Positions 49,007 to 63,300 of a stretch of DNA of 64,000 nucleotides are shown piece by piece. Below the pieces are notes generated by a model that was not told where the DNA came from, searched no databases, and saw nothing but the letters and a program-made list of their open reading frames with translations. Positions within the stretch are counted from its first letter, which is position 1. Each line of letters opens with the position of its first letter. Source of the DNA: Onchocerca lupi (taxonomy: Eukaryota; Nematoda; Chromadorea; Rhabditida; Onchocercidae); assembly GCA_028564675.1 (NCBI GenBank), contig JAOVVO010000118.1:91361-155360 (forward strand), written 5' to 3'. Made by a program: the position numbers and the translations under genes.

Positions 49007-52000
49007 CTAAAGTCGAAGGAAGAAAGAAGAAAGCAGTAAAGTGCATTGGTTCAACGAACCTTGAGCAATTCCATACAACCGGACATGGAAGCAGTGCACT
49101 ATTCACCAATTCCGAAAGTTATTCATCAGAAGGTGTTCAACTTTCTTTTTTCTTTATTTAAAGTATCATAATTGTATGTATTTGTGTGTGTTTACACTTT
49201 TTTTCCAAATTTATATTATTTGTTTCAGCCAGAATTAATTTAAGAAAGAAATTTCCCCATATTATTGCTTAATCTTTTTTAAAGGTAATAAAGCGGCAGA
49301 TAGCGTCTTCAGTGGTTTGCTGAAGGAAGAAGAATGCGGTAATGAACCGCTCGAGTAAGATTTTTTATCTTCTACATCAAGCAGTCCGAATTATAGTAAT
49401 AGAAGATTATCCAGTAACATAGTGCAATACGTTTTTTGATAATTACTTAATTGTTGATTAATCTTCCGATATGACCTTATTATGACAAAAATCGTCATAA
49501 TATATCCATTGATCAGTTAGCCGATTTTTATTTCCTTGAACACAATAATATTTCCTGATCAGACAATCGACTTATGCTCCACTCATTATAAAAAAAAAAG
49601 AAAAAAGGAAAAAAACAAAAACAAAAGGAAAATGTTGCAGATAGGAATGATATTTCAGGAATGCTTTCCGTTCATCAGGTACAAATTACTCTTCTTGCTC
49701 TGAAAGTTCTAAAGTAATTCAGTCTTCATCAGATATAGAACAGCACTCAGTTATTTCCGGTATCACTAAAATTTTCTTTTTAATTATGAAAAATTAACTT
49801 TATATTTAACGACGTTCGAAATATTTTACTTCTGTACCATTTTTATAGTTGTTAATTAGTTACATAAGAAATATCATTCAGTGAATATATATTTCACTCG
49901 CAAGGAACGAATTAAATATTTGATTAAATGATAAAATTGATGGAATTCTTGATAGGAATGAGGCATGTAATGTGATGAAATTAAGATAGAAATAATGAGG
50001 AAAAAAAGTTTTTGTTTTTTTTTGATTTAAGCAAAATTTAAAGCAATACGCGCGGAAGGACAACTTAACAAGTTAGCTGAATCCATGGTAATGGCGAATG
50101 GTAGTGGTGAGACGCGTAGTAGTGGTAATCAAGCAACTGATAGAACCTGCACTGATGTCGAAAAGATATTGCACAATGAATTATATAGGAAACCATTTCA
50201 GGTGAAATGTTATCATAAACTTCAGAATTCCTTATTAAATAAGTAACAATTAACAACTATACTTTAATTATTAATTGTAAATTAATTCAGCTTGAAAAAA
50301 TTCCTTAACTTATACTTTTTTGCAGCAATTTCTTGAGCAGCAGTTTTGTGCTGAAAATATTAATTTTTATGTGGCCGTGGAAGATTATCGTTCGATACCT
50401 GATTCAGATGTATGTATGCATTATTTTTTTCTAATCATTTAAAGTGAATTTTTTATAGAAGTAAGTTTTTTAAAATTCCAGTTTATTCCACTTCATCTAT
50501 AATTTGATTAGCTAATATTTCATCTTTCCGACAAATTTCTAATAATAAATTTATTGCAGAGCAAATGAAGGGGGTTTTTTTTTCTTTTTTGGTGATTTTA
50601 GTAGTAAAGAGAATATCTTATCAACCATTAAAAATTAATATTGCAAATGATAGAATTAGCCATGAATTGTAAAAATAGAAGCATTTATATCAACTTCACA
50701 CTCATTTTTCTTTTCCATCTTTTTTTGTAGTTGGAAAAAAGAGCAGAAGTTGCTCGTCAGATTTTTGAACGATATTTCGCACCAAATGGCATAGAACCGG
50801 TGAATATTGATAACAGTACGAGCAAAAGCATCAGAGATGCGGTTATGTCAGAAGAATTTACACCTCAACTATATGATGTGGCACAATATCAGGTTAACCT
50901 ACAAGAAATTCCTTCGTTGACTATGTAAAACGAATTTTCGACCATTTAGAAAAAATTTCTGAAATATCACCGCTATTGAATCTATTTTTTTTCTTGTTAT
51001 TATTGGAACTTTAGGAATTGTTTCACAATACTTCAAATTCTACCTCCGCAACTTTATATCTATTTCCCTAAAATTATTTTACTTGTTCAATCAATCTAAC
51101 TGTAATGAAAATAGAGAATTAAAACTCTGCAGAAAAAACTTATTGCCAATTAATTAGAAAGATTATGTAAAAGAGACTGAAGAATTTTTAATGTCTCTTG
51201 CTACACTAGTAGCAAGAGTTGCAATAAGGGCATTTGCAATCCAAAAAATTATAGCAGATTATTTGAATCTGTACTTGTTTGATGGGTAAAAGAATAGTTC
51301 AAATTCCGATCGCTTACTCAATAAGATGGAGTAAAGAGAAATTTTAACAGCCGATATATGTAATCTCCATCAGACAGTTCGTGTTTTTACTTATTCGGCA
51401 TACAGCTATGCCATTAAAGATGATAATAAACAAACTGTTCCGGTGAAAATTGTTTAACATCTCCTATGCTGTTTGCTTTGATATGTTGTGCATTTCAGAT
51501 TTTTCATTTATTGAAATATGATTGTTGGCCACGTTACCTTCGTGCTGGTGGTGTAGCACCAACATTCGATGATAGCCCCGATGAAACAACCGAAACTCCT
51601 ACGACAAGTGAATCAACTTTCCGGGTAAGTTTATATTTTTATTTAGGTCAGTCTCAAAAAACTGTAATTTTTTAAACTGTTAATGTGTATGCTTTATCGC
51701 TCCTATTTTTTTTTTCTCAAATTTTATTTTTTGTTTCTCAAATTATTCAAATAAAGAGCATAGGATAAGCTTTAGAAGAACGCTTATAAAGTTTCAAAGT
51801 AAAGTGGCAAATATTTGACGAACGAAACGGCAAACTTACCATATATAATTTTATTATAACTGTTTGAAGACAGTCATTGCATGAAATGATTTTTTTTCTT
51901 CTCTTTCTGTTTCTTTGTGTTTCATTTTTTTTTTTTTTTTTTTAATTTAACAAAAATTTAGCATGTTTTTGAAAGAAAGAAATCTGTTATGCCTCTAAAG

Positions 52001-55000
52001 CTATGTTCTATTCTTGCATGCTGTAAAGGAAATTGTTTCATCTCTTTTCAAATAGATTGTGAAAATAAAGTAGTTAAACTGATAAGGAATGCAGCTGATT
52101 TTTTTCCTCCAACTTTATATCTTAACTTTCTCAACAGTACATTGTCAAATGTTTGCTGCTGAAAGCCAAATAATCCATCACTCATCAAGCAGCGGAGAAA
52201 ATAAAATGAAGCAGCTTGATGGTTGCTATCATGAACGCTTTCGAAGTGCTATTAAATAGCTGTCTCCGGCATGCAGTCATGTCAGCATCCGGAGACGTGT
52301 CGTACTAGTTATCCAGATAGTCGTGATAAGAGCAAATTTTCATTTCCATATCTGAGATCATTTGTTGAGTAAGCAGCAGCTAATTATTTGCAGTGGATAA
52401 TTTAGTTTAGTTTGTTTGTTTTTCGTTTCTAGAAGTTTTGCGGAGATAAGAAGCGTAAGTCGCTAATTTGGCGTGGACTAAAGCCCAGATTCTCACGATG
52501 GAAAAAAACCTGGTCAGATGTCGATGATTCATTGGAACAAAATTGCGATCATCTTAGCTCACTACAAGAAACGACTAAACAATGTGCGTCACCTCAGTTT
52601 TCCAAATCTCAGTTCAGTTCACGACACTCTTTAACACAGGTGCAATTGGAATCATCAGTTTACACAGGAAAAACACGGGATCCATTGTTTGTTAAATCTG
52701 ACAGCGAATTAAGAATTGGAACGTTGAGTAAACATGGTTCGATACGGCGTCGAGGCTTCGCAGCTGTCGGAAAGCAACGTTTATTGCTTACAGAGGTCTT
52801 TTTTTTTTTTTTTCATTTCTTATATTCAACGTTTCTTTCAATATTTTTCTAAAGTTTTGGAAATACTTAACTTTGTTGAATGCTTTCAGTGGCTTCCATG
52901 GAGTTGCTTTAGATTTAGAATTGTTCTTCTCAATCCAACTATTCTTTTTTTTTTTTTCTGACTGAAAATGCCGAAAACTTTTGGAATATAACGATGGTTT
53001 TAAGAATTTTTGGAATATATCGCGCTTGTCTGTGAAGTGTAATAATCTGCATTTCTTTCCTTAATTTACATTTGTGTGTGGATTGCCTGTTTACATGTTT
53101 GTTACTTTCCATAATTGAATTGTAGTTATTCCTAATCCTGACTGTTACTATGACTACTAATTAGCAGTTTTGATCCTAGATTAGATATAATGCCGCGCTG
53201 ACCTAAATACTGCTATTTAAGGCCAGTATACTCTGATCTTTTTAGCAATTGAAAGGTTATGTTCTAGGTATCGCTCACTCATAAGAATGCTTATTTTAGT
53301 TCAAGCATGATCAAAAATTACAAAACAGCATTATCTTATTTGAAGCCTTTGATGGAATGAGTTTGCATTTATTAATTCCCTTATTTATAACAAGAAAGGA
53401 CTTTAAAATTTGATGGGATCAGTTCTTTTACTTCAAAATGGTCTAGTTTCTATCTTCCTCTATACTCCTTCTAATCCACGTAGTTCCTTTACTGCCATTA
53501 GTAATACTACCTATTTTATTCCATTTTTATGCTTAGCTACTAAGCCCCAATCATCTTCATTCATTTTTCATTTATGCTAAAAAGAAAGCAAAAAATGAAT
53601 CTGCTCTACAATTATTAGTCTTTTAGTAATAAAAGACATATATTAATTAATTAATATATTATAAATTAATTAAACATACAATGACATGAAACTAAACTAA
53701 TCCTTTTATTGTTTCCATTTGAACATTTACAATCAACATTTTATCTCACTAAGAAATTCAGTCTTCAGACAATCAATTCTGGTGCTTCACCACCAAGTAC
53801 TTCTAGCCCAAGAGTTACCGAAGTATGCACCAAATTTTGCACACTAATGCTTAACGATGCACCTTGTGTGGAGCAAATCGCTCTTCATGATCCGGTTATC
53901 ACTTTTTTTTTTCTTTTAAATTAAACTTTTCTAGAAAACTTATTTCCTTTCAATGAAATTGTTCATAAAATGGTACAAAAGCGACAGATGTCTCATTTTT
54001 TACAGAACAGTGTCTTATATAATTGATGCTAACTAATTTGTCAAACTTTTTTGAAATAATATTTCAGACGGAGTCAGTGGGTAAATGGACAGCAACAGTT
54101 GCAGCACAACGTGGTATGGACCCACGTGCAACCGAAGTTGTTGATGCGCAGGTCAGTTTTTGAAAGAATTTATTTTTGAGGCAGAATTTTAATGCAGAAA
54201 GCTTTTTTATGTATTGTTTGTGCTAGAATGACTTAATGCTGTTCTTTTCTTTTTTTTTTTTTTTTCTTCATTACGGAAAACATTCTTAACGATTAACTTT
54301 AACTTTAATTTTTTTTTCTTTTGAAACACTTGAAATTATGCTGATTTTGCAAAACATTATTTACCAAAAAATTTCTTAAAATATCGCGACATTTTTCAAT
54401 TTCACCATCAGGTTGTAACTTAAGAAAAAAAGAGTGGAATACGGTTATTTGGAAATATTCAGTCTGCACATCAAAATTTTCTGTATTTGTACATATTTTT
54501 AGTCGGGTGCAACGATTGACCCAGCTCGACAAGCCATCGATGCATTAAATAATCGGTGTGTACGTTTGTTACCTGTGCTACATTTTGCCGCTGAAATAAT
54601 GATTCCAAATGTTTCAAATAAAACGGGTGCATCCGCAAATTCGAGGTCAATATGATTTCTTACAATTTTATTAAAATTTTCATTTATCAAAATTTACCGG
54701 TCGTAATAATTCGATTGTTCAAACGATATAACCATGATTCATACTTATTAAGTAATCGTGTTTGTATGCTGAACATATTTCTAAATCATTTTTTGGTAGA
54801 TGTGCCATCCGTGATTACTGATTAGATTATTACTACAATTTCAGTCTGCCTGCCTTAATCGACTAAAATCAGATTACTTTTTCATTTAATTCGGAGTTTT
54901 TGAATTATAATGCTGAACCTGAACAAGCAATTCAGAATACATGATTTCAACTAACAAATATGAAAAAAATAATTCAATTAAGTAAATTCAACTAGCAAAC

Positions 55001-57387
55001 ACGACAGCATCACATGAAGAAATGTATCGTGATATTACTTAACTAGCTATTACTAATCTGTCATGATGAGATGATTTTTTTAAATTTAATAGAGTAATAT
55101 TACATTCAAATCCATAAAAAAGGAAAAAACGAAAAAATCAATGTATCAGTAAAAATTAGAAATTTCGCGTTTTCTAACGGGTTTTAAACCAGATGATTTT
55201 TTTTTCTTTTTTGATACCAGCGGTTTTAATTTGTTCAGTTTAATTTGGGATTTGTGTGAATTTTCTATTATTCATTTCAGAATTGTATTATTGCGAGCTC
55301 GACATGGCCTTTCATTAAATGCTGTGTTAAGACCGGTTTTGGCCAAATATTTAATTGATTATGATTCATGTGTTGTTGTTCTTCCAAGCTCCTTCGATGC
55401 AGTCAGCTGGCAGACAACTGTTGGCACAATACGACAACGATTTGTTTTGGTGATGACTCAGCAGAAGTATCAAGGTTTATTTTCCAGGACCAGTTTTTTC
55501 CGAAACATATTTTGCTGGGATAAAATTGAAACTCTTGCATTTGCATGAAAGTTTTTATAATAATTCCATACAACTTCCTTTTTTTTCTTTTTTTTTTCTT
55601 TTTTTTTTTTTTTGCAGAAAGAAGGCATTCACCAAAACGTGAAATTGCTAAGGAATTTCATTCAACACAATTTTCAACGCCAGTGATGAATTTGCCTTTC
55701 TATCAGCATGGTGATGTTGCGTTTGTTGAACTACCAGCTGATTTCGATTTACGTACAGGCAAAATGAATGCAACACGTTCCCTTTCCAATTCTAAGGTCA
55801 TTTTTTTTTAGTATGAAATTTCACAGAATTGGCTGTGCGTAATGTGCTAACTATTGCATCAAAGTTGATAACGGTTTCCAGAAAAGCATAATAATATAAG
55901 TGCTGGATAAATCAAAAAAAAACAAAAAATAAAACAAAATGAAAACGTACGTTTATTTCAGACTGATCATACGTCTGGCTTGTTGAAATTTGTTCGGAAA
56001 GCAAGCCAAGCAGTAACAAATCGTGAACCATCATCTGATAATACTGGACCTTCATCATCGTCGCATCACCAGCATACATCACTACAGCAACAACGACGAC
56101 AACATTCTGCAGGTCACAATCATTCTCAGTTAGCGCCTTCGAGTTATGTTGATGAAATAAGGTTCGTAAAATATTGTTAGTTTTTTAAACGAAACGTGAA
56201 CTGACCGTAATAATAACGATTGAAATAGATAATAATATATGCTTATACTTTTATGTTTTCTTTTCCTTCTGTCATCCGTCTGGAATAATCGTTCAGATAT
56301 TTAATCTTTATAGCCAAAAATGATTATTACTGCAGAAATAAAATGAAATTCCTGCTAACTTATTCAGTGCCTTAGCTTGAAATAGATTGTGTCATAATCA
56401 AACAAAACAGTATACGATATCTTCATCTACAGATCTTTTCCATTTTATTTTAAATTCTTTCGGCTGAATTAAAGTGGAAATTTTACGATCAATCTGATAT
56501 ATACATTTCTAATATCTGATAGGCGGAAATCGGTAGGAACTTTTCAACGAACGACGAGTACCGCTATGACCGATATTCCATACTGCGGTGAAGATACTGC
56601 AGTTGAAAATCTTAGGTTACCTGAAACGATGAGGAATACTGATTCGAGAAAACAAAGTAAAGGAGATCATATTGGTGGTAGAGAAAGGATGTTTGAAATT
56701 CCAGAATTTCTGAGGAAGGTCGGCTTATAAAGAATATTCTAATGTTTCAATCACCACCAATTGAATTTATGGATTTAATTTATGGTTTTTTTTATAAATT
56801 TATGGATTTATTAAAACTTATCGAACTTAAATGTTCTACAAAATTTTTGGATTATTTGCTTTAGTCAACAAAGGAACACAGAAAAATGAATTTGTTGTTT
56901 GTTATCATTAGTGATTTTAGAATATTACTCCAGAAATGTGTGATACGGATAAGAAATTGGCGCTGATCGATTCGAATGCGCCCAAAATCCCTTCACTGTA
57001 TACATCAACAGTTTCCAGTGATAAAGTACGACTTTTTTTTTTTCAAATCCTCTGACCACAAATGCTTTTTTTCTTCTTTTTACGCAATAGAGTGAAATGT
57101 TTTGACATTTACTGATTATTTATCTGTTCACATGTTTCATTCCTCCGTTTTGAAATGAAGCGCTTATTTTGTAGCTTGTAAAATTACATTAACATAGATA
57201 AAAGAGATAGAAAACAGAGTTTAGAAAGAATAGTTATGCATCAAATTTTAGAAAAAAAGTTTCAACCAAAAATTATTACTACTGACTGTCATGTTTGTTT
57301 TAATTAAAAATTCTATTTGAAATTTAGGATTTTTCGCCAGGTGGTCGTAAAGGAAGTTTGGGATGGCAGCGTGCCGATTATGTATAG
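49007..57387 (+). CDS. R12-type regulator of G-protein signalling (RGS12/RGS14/Loco family), main body
   Basis: Seventeen in-phase exons: 49007-49132, 49285-49354, 49659-49759, 50032-50201, 50326-50409, 50731-50892, 51499-51624, 52433-52795, 53769-53894, 54068-54151, 54503-54645, 55281-55474, 55618-55796, 55962-56161, 56523-56718, 56921-57025 and 57328-57387 (TAG). They encode about 828 residues; the N-terminus lies further upstream. Order: Ser-rich lead, RGS domain, basic/Ser linker, two Ras-binding-like domains, a His/Gln-rich segment and a C-terminal FEIPEFLRK motif. In this family the RGS domain speeds GTP hydrolysis by Gi/o alpha subunits, the Ras-binding domains bind small GTPases, and a GoLoco motif binds Gi-GDP. 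The RGS core and the second Ras-binding domain are clear; the GoLoco is not. PDZ and PTB domains of RGS12 were not seen in the window. Confidence 0.88.
50032..51624 (+). CDS. RGS domain exons
   Basis: Four exons (50032-50201, 50326-50409, 50731-50892, 51499-51624). Key family features: VEKILHNELYRKPF opening helix, EQQFCAENINFYVAVEDYR (usual EFSEENIxFWxxCExY; the Asn that contacts the G alpha switch is present), PVNIDNSTSKSI (usual xINIDxxTRxxI), and AQYQIFHLLKYDCWPRYLRA (usual AQxxIYxLMxxDSYPRFL). The substrate-contact residues are therefore largely kept and GAP activity is plausible. The lead exon begins KFKAIRAEGQLNKLAESM, a helix before the domain. Confidence 0.93.
52262..52296. repeat. 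GC-rich hairpin upstream of RGS exon 52433
   Basis: GTCTCCGG (52262-52269) pairs with CCGGAGAC (52289-52296) and ATGC (52271-52274) with GCAT (52285-52288): a 12-bp stem with one bulged base and a 10-base loop. It lies about 135 bases before the acceptor of the largest RGS exon. Confidence 0.85.
53769..55474 (+). CDS. Tandem Ras-binding-like domain exons of the RGS protein
   Basis: Exons 53769-53894, 54068-54151, 54503-54645 and 55281-55474. The first domain begins VCTKFCTLMLNDAPCVEQI, comparable to the FCRVYLPDGTSCVV opening in RGS12/14, but diverges afterwards. The second begins IVLLRARHGLSLNAVLRPVL, then AKYLIDYDSCVVVL, and aligns with the second Ras-binding domain of RGS12 (EVLRPVVAKYGLDLSGLLV). 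These domains bind Rap/Ras-type GTPases or Raf in relatives. The first is weak and its binding cannot be judged. Confidence 0.75.
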
Positions 57388-60300
57388 TAATATGTGCTGT
57401 TAGGATATTCAATTCGTGCAAAGGTATCTTTTTTAAAGCTTTATAAGTTCAACTTTAACATTAAATTATTTGTGTAAAAAACAATTTATTGGAAAATGAG
57501 CAAGTAATAGTAAAACTACGCTAATAATAGCAAAACTCTTAATCACTTTATTAAGTAATCCGTAATATTGGATGTTCGTACAAGCATTAATAAGATTTGT
57601 TTACTAAGATGAGGAAGGTAAAAGGAATAAAAATCTCAAAGTAAAATCCGATTGATTCTAAGAAAACGGAAACTTATCCTAGGGCATTTGTTGTAGATAT
57701 TTCCTTTTGCAGTAGCTGTATTATCCATATAGTTTTGTAATATTTTTTTCATAAAGTGCGAATGTTTTGTTTGAGAAGGAACCAGTCTGATAATATCAAT
57801 ATTTATAAATTATCCGGAACTATTACTTTGCTTTTAAAATTATAACTTTGATTGGAATGAAAATCTCTAATTTTGAAATTGTAGGAAAATCGCAGACATA
57901 ATGGTATATGTGGTGTTTATGTTCATCATTTTAGTAGTACTGTTCGACAAAAAAAAAAGAACTACAATTTACTTCATCCTTAGTCAAAGTTGTCTTTGTT
58001 TACTTTTTTCTCTTTTATCGGAATTTGTATTCTTCATAAAATGCACTCTTCGTCTTTTTTTCTTTTTTTTTTTTTTTTTGTATTTGAACACATTTGATGG
58101 TAACGACGAATGCGAAATTTGTGAATTTTTTGTTATATTTGCATTTTTGTTTACTGTTCCAAATTAATGTGTGCATATCAGATTGTTGTCGGTATATTTT
58201 AGCAAGTAAAATGGATATAGAAGTGAGATTGGATTGGAATTTATTCAATTTAAAGGACTGAAATATTTCTAATGGCAATTACATCATTAATAATGGTATA
58301 CAACAAATGTATGGATTGTACGCGAAAGACAGATCTAAACTGTAGTGACATCGATGGTGGTAGATTTTATCACCACTTATTCGAATCCGTTACAGATGTA
58401 TTCCATTTGCGCATAAATTACGTCTAATTGCAACATTAAAATTGATTTCAACTTATTTAGTATGTTGTTATCATTATTGCAGATTTCCTTGAAATATTTC
58501 TAATTTCAAGCTAATCATTAAAGTCCAATAAATTTATATCCTGCTCATTTGACTTAGATATATTGGTAATAAGGTATTTACATAGTACACATTATTTCGG
58601 AACAACTTCTTGAGAAATTTTTGAGGAAATAAAAGTTGAAAAGTTTTCTTCATAAATTCGATTTTCAATTTTTCTTTTCAGTTGAAGGTGCTAAATTTCG
58701 GAATTTTTTAATTTTGCAAACGATTTTTATGAAATTAATTAGGCTAGTGAAAATGGATGTTGATTATATTTTTTCACTTTTTATCGAATAGAGGACATTT
58801 TGTTTTTTTCTCCTTAATTTATCTCAATTATTTCATTTCAATTTGGCCTTTTTTTTTAAGTTATTCCTTTCTCTTTTTTTTTTTTGCGATTGTTTAAAAT
58901 GTTTGTTCATCGTACATACACGCACAGAAATGAATTGCCATAACGGATGATTAGCCCGAGATATTCATATATGAGATCTTTTCAAAATGTTGCTTTACTT
59001 ATCATTTGTAAATGAAAAGAAAAAGAAATTGAATTTTTTGTTTTTTAAAATTTTTGCTGGTGCTTTGTTTCATTTTGTCGCATTGAAACTGGTGATTTGC
59101 ATGTGGATGAAAGTTGGTTTAAAAACTTGTTAATTACGATTAAAGAGATTGAAGGAGAAAATATACTGAATGTTTTCAACTGAGCTAGTTGTTATTATCA
59201 TATAACGGAATAAGAAAAACAATGAATTTCATTAAAACGAAATGAAATTTAAAAACAAGAAATTAATGACTTCATTAGTTGCTAACTGATTCAGTTTCAA
59301 CAAATACTGAGCATTGGTTTTTCTTTGGGGAGATCATCGAGTTGAATAAAATATAAAATAAGAATTTTCTTTTTCAGGAGTCAGACAATTTTTTTTTTTT
59401 TTTTTTTGGTAACAAACTTATTGTGTTGCAAACATATCCGTTAGGTGTTGTAAACAAAGAAAGGAAGAAAAGAAAAATATTGAGAATTGCTTAAATAAAT
59501 AAAAGCAACGAAATATGGGTTGGGAATTACAAAAATGTTGAAAATTTTCCAAGCATTATTGCTCAGAAAATCTATTATGAACATTTTTGCATAGCAAAAA
59601 TATATTCTGGAAAAAGATTGTTTTCACTTTAAATTTCTGCAACAGTTATCATTGACCAATTCATTGTCTATCCTAAATATTACGTTTTTCCTTTTTCAGT
59701 TTGATAAATACTCTTTTGCTAATGATATACTTACTCATTTTCGTTTTTTTTAAGGAGTTCAAAAAATTGCGAGAAAAAATTTTTAAAAAAAAATTTCTCA
59801 TATAGATGTTGTGAAAATCACCAAAAACTTCATGCGAATGTAATCTCTCAAAATTTTTTTTTTCGTTCGAATTTTAAGCAAAATACTTCAATTAATTATG
59901 GGTTAGTTATAATCGCTCAAATTTTTGGTAGAGGAAAGTTAGTGGATTTAAGCATAATCTGTCCAATTGATGATGATATATTTGTTCAACAAAACTGCTA
60001 ATTTTTTCTTTTTATTCTTTTTTTTTGTATAACTTTTACTTTATGTTATTGAACAGCTCAAACACTATGCAACGCAAAATAAAAAAAAAATTATCAGTTC
60101 TGAAATTAATGGAGTGATAAGAAATTCAAACTTAATTGGTGGTTCATGTTGAGACATATATTGACTGTAGTTTGAATCATCCATTTTCAAACAAAAAATT
60201 TTCCTTCAATACTTGTTGAAGATGATGATTGTCATTCGTAGGAAGAGTCCTTTCGAATTTCATTAACATTTTTATCCGGATACTATTCCATTCCTTTTAC

Positions 60301-63300
60301 TATTTGATGCGGGCGAAAATGATAGCTCATCATTTCAACGCATCACTAACTACTTCTTTTTCTAATTGGCAAAACCAAAATTATTTCTGGAATTTAAGGT
60401 TTTTTGAAATTTAATTACACTTACAATCTCTTTGTATAATTCGTTTTTATTGGCATTTAAGCTGAATGTTAGATTTTTTTTTCATTTCATAACTTAAACT
60501 TTGTTTTCTCAAATCATGGTAAAGTTTCTTTTTCCCATGCTTATTCCAAGATTTTGGTAAAATATATTCTTTTTTTTTTTCTATGGATTATCAAGAGTTT
60601 AAACAAATATCACAATGATTTATTGATTCGGAGAAATTCGCTAGGTTTCACTCAGTCAATTTCTATAATGATTTATTAAAAGTGAATCTGAAGGGAATTG
60701 AAAAATTCGTGCGTGTGTACTCATTTCAATTTTGAATAGACAAACATCAATCAACGAAAAGATATGGTAATTTTATCTTGATTCTTTGAAAATAATTGTC
60801 AAGTTTATTGAAATGAAAGATAACAAAGATGGAATTTTGGATTAAAGAAGTTTAGTTCGAGTCACTAAGTGTCATTAAACGAAACTTAATTTTTTATAGC
60901 AATTTTAACACTTTTGTTGCACAGCAACCTTAACAATTTTATTACATAGCAACCGATCGATGATAAAATCTTTCATAAGTTATCGTATCATACATATCTA
61001 TCATAAAATAAATTTCAAAAATGGAAAAAAAAAAGTAATAATGAAATAAAACAAATGGATTTAATGTCAAATTGCGCTTTGACAGTCATAACATGCATTT
61101 ATCATTCAATCACAAAAATGTTTTATTCCGTTTCTTTCATTTTTTATTTCGGTTTCTTACTCACCTAATGTTTTATCCATTTTTAATTTTGCATTCTTAG
61201 CATTACGGTTACAACGGCTTTTCTTATTTCACCCATTTATATATAAACTTTCTTATAATCAGATTGACATTTTCCTGAAAGTTTCAAGCAAGCTGTCATG
61301 ACATTAATTGTCGCATATTGGATAACTAAATTAAATAATTCAAGCCATTAATTGTCTAAATAGAAGAATAATTAAGGGAGAGAGAAAAAATATTTTTATT
61401 TGCTTCATTTTTAGGAGCACAAATTATCGTTCATGCCAGCAACAAATTGACATACTATGATATCGCACAATTATCATCGCACAATTATCACAATTATCAA
61501 TTATCATCGAAATGTTCGATAATTTTTAATTTAAAAAATCAACAAAATTAAAATGTTTCATGCTGATTCAAAGGCGAAATTTAAAATATTTTTTCTTTCC
61601 AAAAATCCTTAACATATTTGATAGACTCTATAAAGTCTAATTTTTTATTCGAAGAACTATAGATTTTAGTACGAGGTGCTGTAAATGATTTTCATATCAT
61701 TAATGAATGAAAAAAAAAGGAACCTATCAAGGCGTATTGAACTCTGGGATATCTCGGAAGGTTTCGGAAATATTTCACTCGAAAACTTCCATGGTATCTC
61801 CGATTTAATTCACGCTATATTTTCCACCATTGAATTTTACCTGTTACCCTTATGTAAGATTTATTTACTTTCAGCCTCTCCTCAAGATATTTATAAATCG
61901 ATCATCGATATTTTATATTACCTTCATTTTTTACTATTTAAAATTTACCATTATATTCTGCCAAATATAAAATTGTCCTCCAGTAGTTTCTGCCGAACCA
62001 TTGAATGACAATTTACAAATTTTCTGGTAACTTTCTATCGCTTTAGATAAGTAACAACTATAATTCGGATTACTTACTTCCTTGATCTCAAAGTACTCAT
62101 CTCTTCAACCTTAAATGGATGCTAAGAAATGAAACTAAATCATCGGAATTTTTTATCCATTTCTTCTTATTTGTCGATATCTAATTGAATTAGAATTACT
62201 CCAGAGTATATAATGATTTATTATAATTATATAATCAATTTTTAATTGTAGATATTTCTCATATGAAGCATATATGTATAGTAACAGAATTAATAAATAA
62301 TGGAGAAAAATGGTCTTTAATTTTACGTTTTCGATTAATCGGATCGATTTATTGAGAAGATAAATTGGAAGAAATAATATATATTAGAATTTTCGATTTC
62401 TTCTGTTCTTGTTCCGTTTAAATTTGAATTGTTTTAATAATGTATTTATTTCAATTTTAAAAAAATTAAAATCGAAAAACTATTCGGCAAAGAGCATAGG
62501 GATAAATAAATATAGATAATAATTGTAAGATGCAAGTTTGTAAACTTGTCCACTAATTTTCTAATGTATGATATTACAGCTGAACATAACACATTACCAC
62601 ATGTTACATCATTCCAATGTTTTAATTATCTTCAAAAAAAAAAAGAAAAAAACGAAGTAGAATGAATCAAAACAGGTGCATATAAGAGAATGTTAACTGA
62701 CAATATATTATGCGAACCAGAAAGGTCAGAGTTCATCTATCATATATCTTAGAAAAATCATAATTTAAAATTTACTACTCCCTTCAATATATTTTGCTGT
62801 ATGCACATCCATCACATCTAATAGCTATAGTAATAATGATTCCTATATTGTGATTAATTTTATTGAACAAAATAAACATTGGAAGTAAGAAATGGCAATA
62901 ACGACAATATCCGATAAAGCGGAAGATAGCACAATTATTATAAAAACTTCAAATTCAAAGTTGTTTCTGCAAGCAAATATAGTCATTTACAATTGCAATA
63001 ACTTTTCAAAACAGCCATATTTATTGAATTTCTTTAGGATAACATGAAAAAAAAAGAAGCAAACATTTTTTGGTAGTATTTTGTGCTTTTCTTTTTGCAA
63101 TTATTAAAATACTCCTCTTTAACAGACTACATTCCTTCATTCCTTCGGGATGTATTTCTAGAAAGCAGTAAAGGATTGAGAAAAAAAGTTGAGTGCTTAA
63201 AGTATTTGTAAAAATAGGAAAACAGCGGGGTCCACAAATTTAATCTAATCAAAATGAAATCATCAATTGGTTCCATCTCGTGTGAATGGTAAAAATCTAA

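Noticed and set aside
61685..62008. 107-codon plus-strand open frame in the right-hand intergenic region
   Set aside because: No recognisable motif, no splice context, and an open frame of this size is expected by chance in 64 kb of AT-rich DNA searched in six frames.
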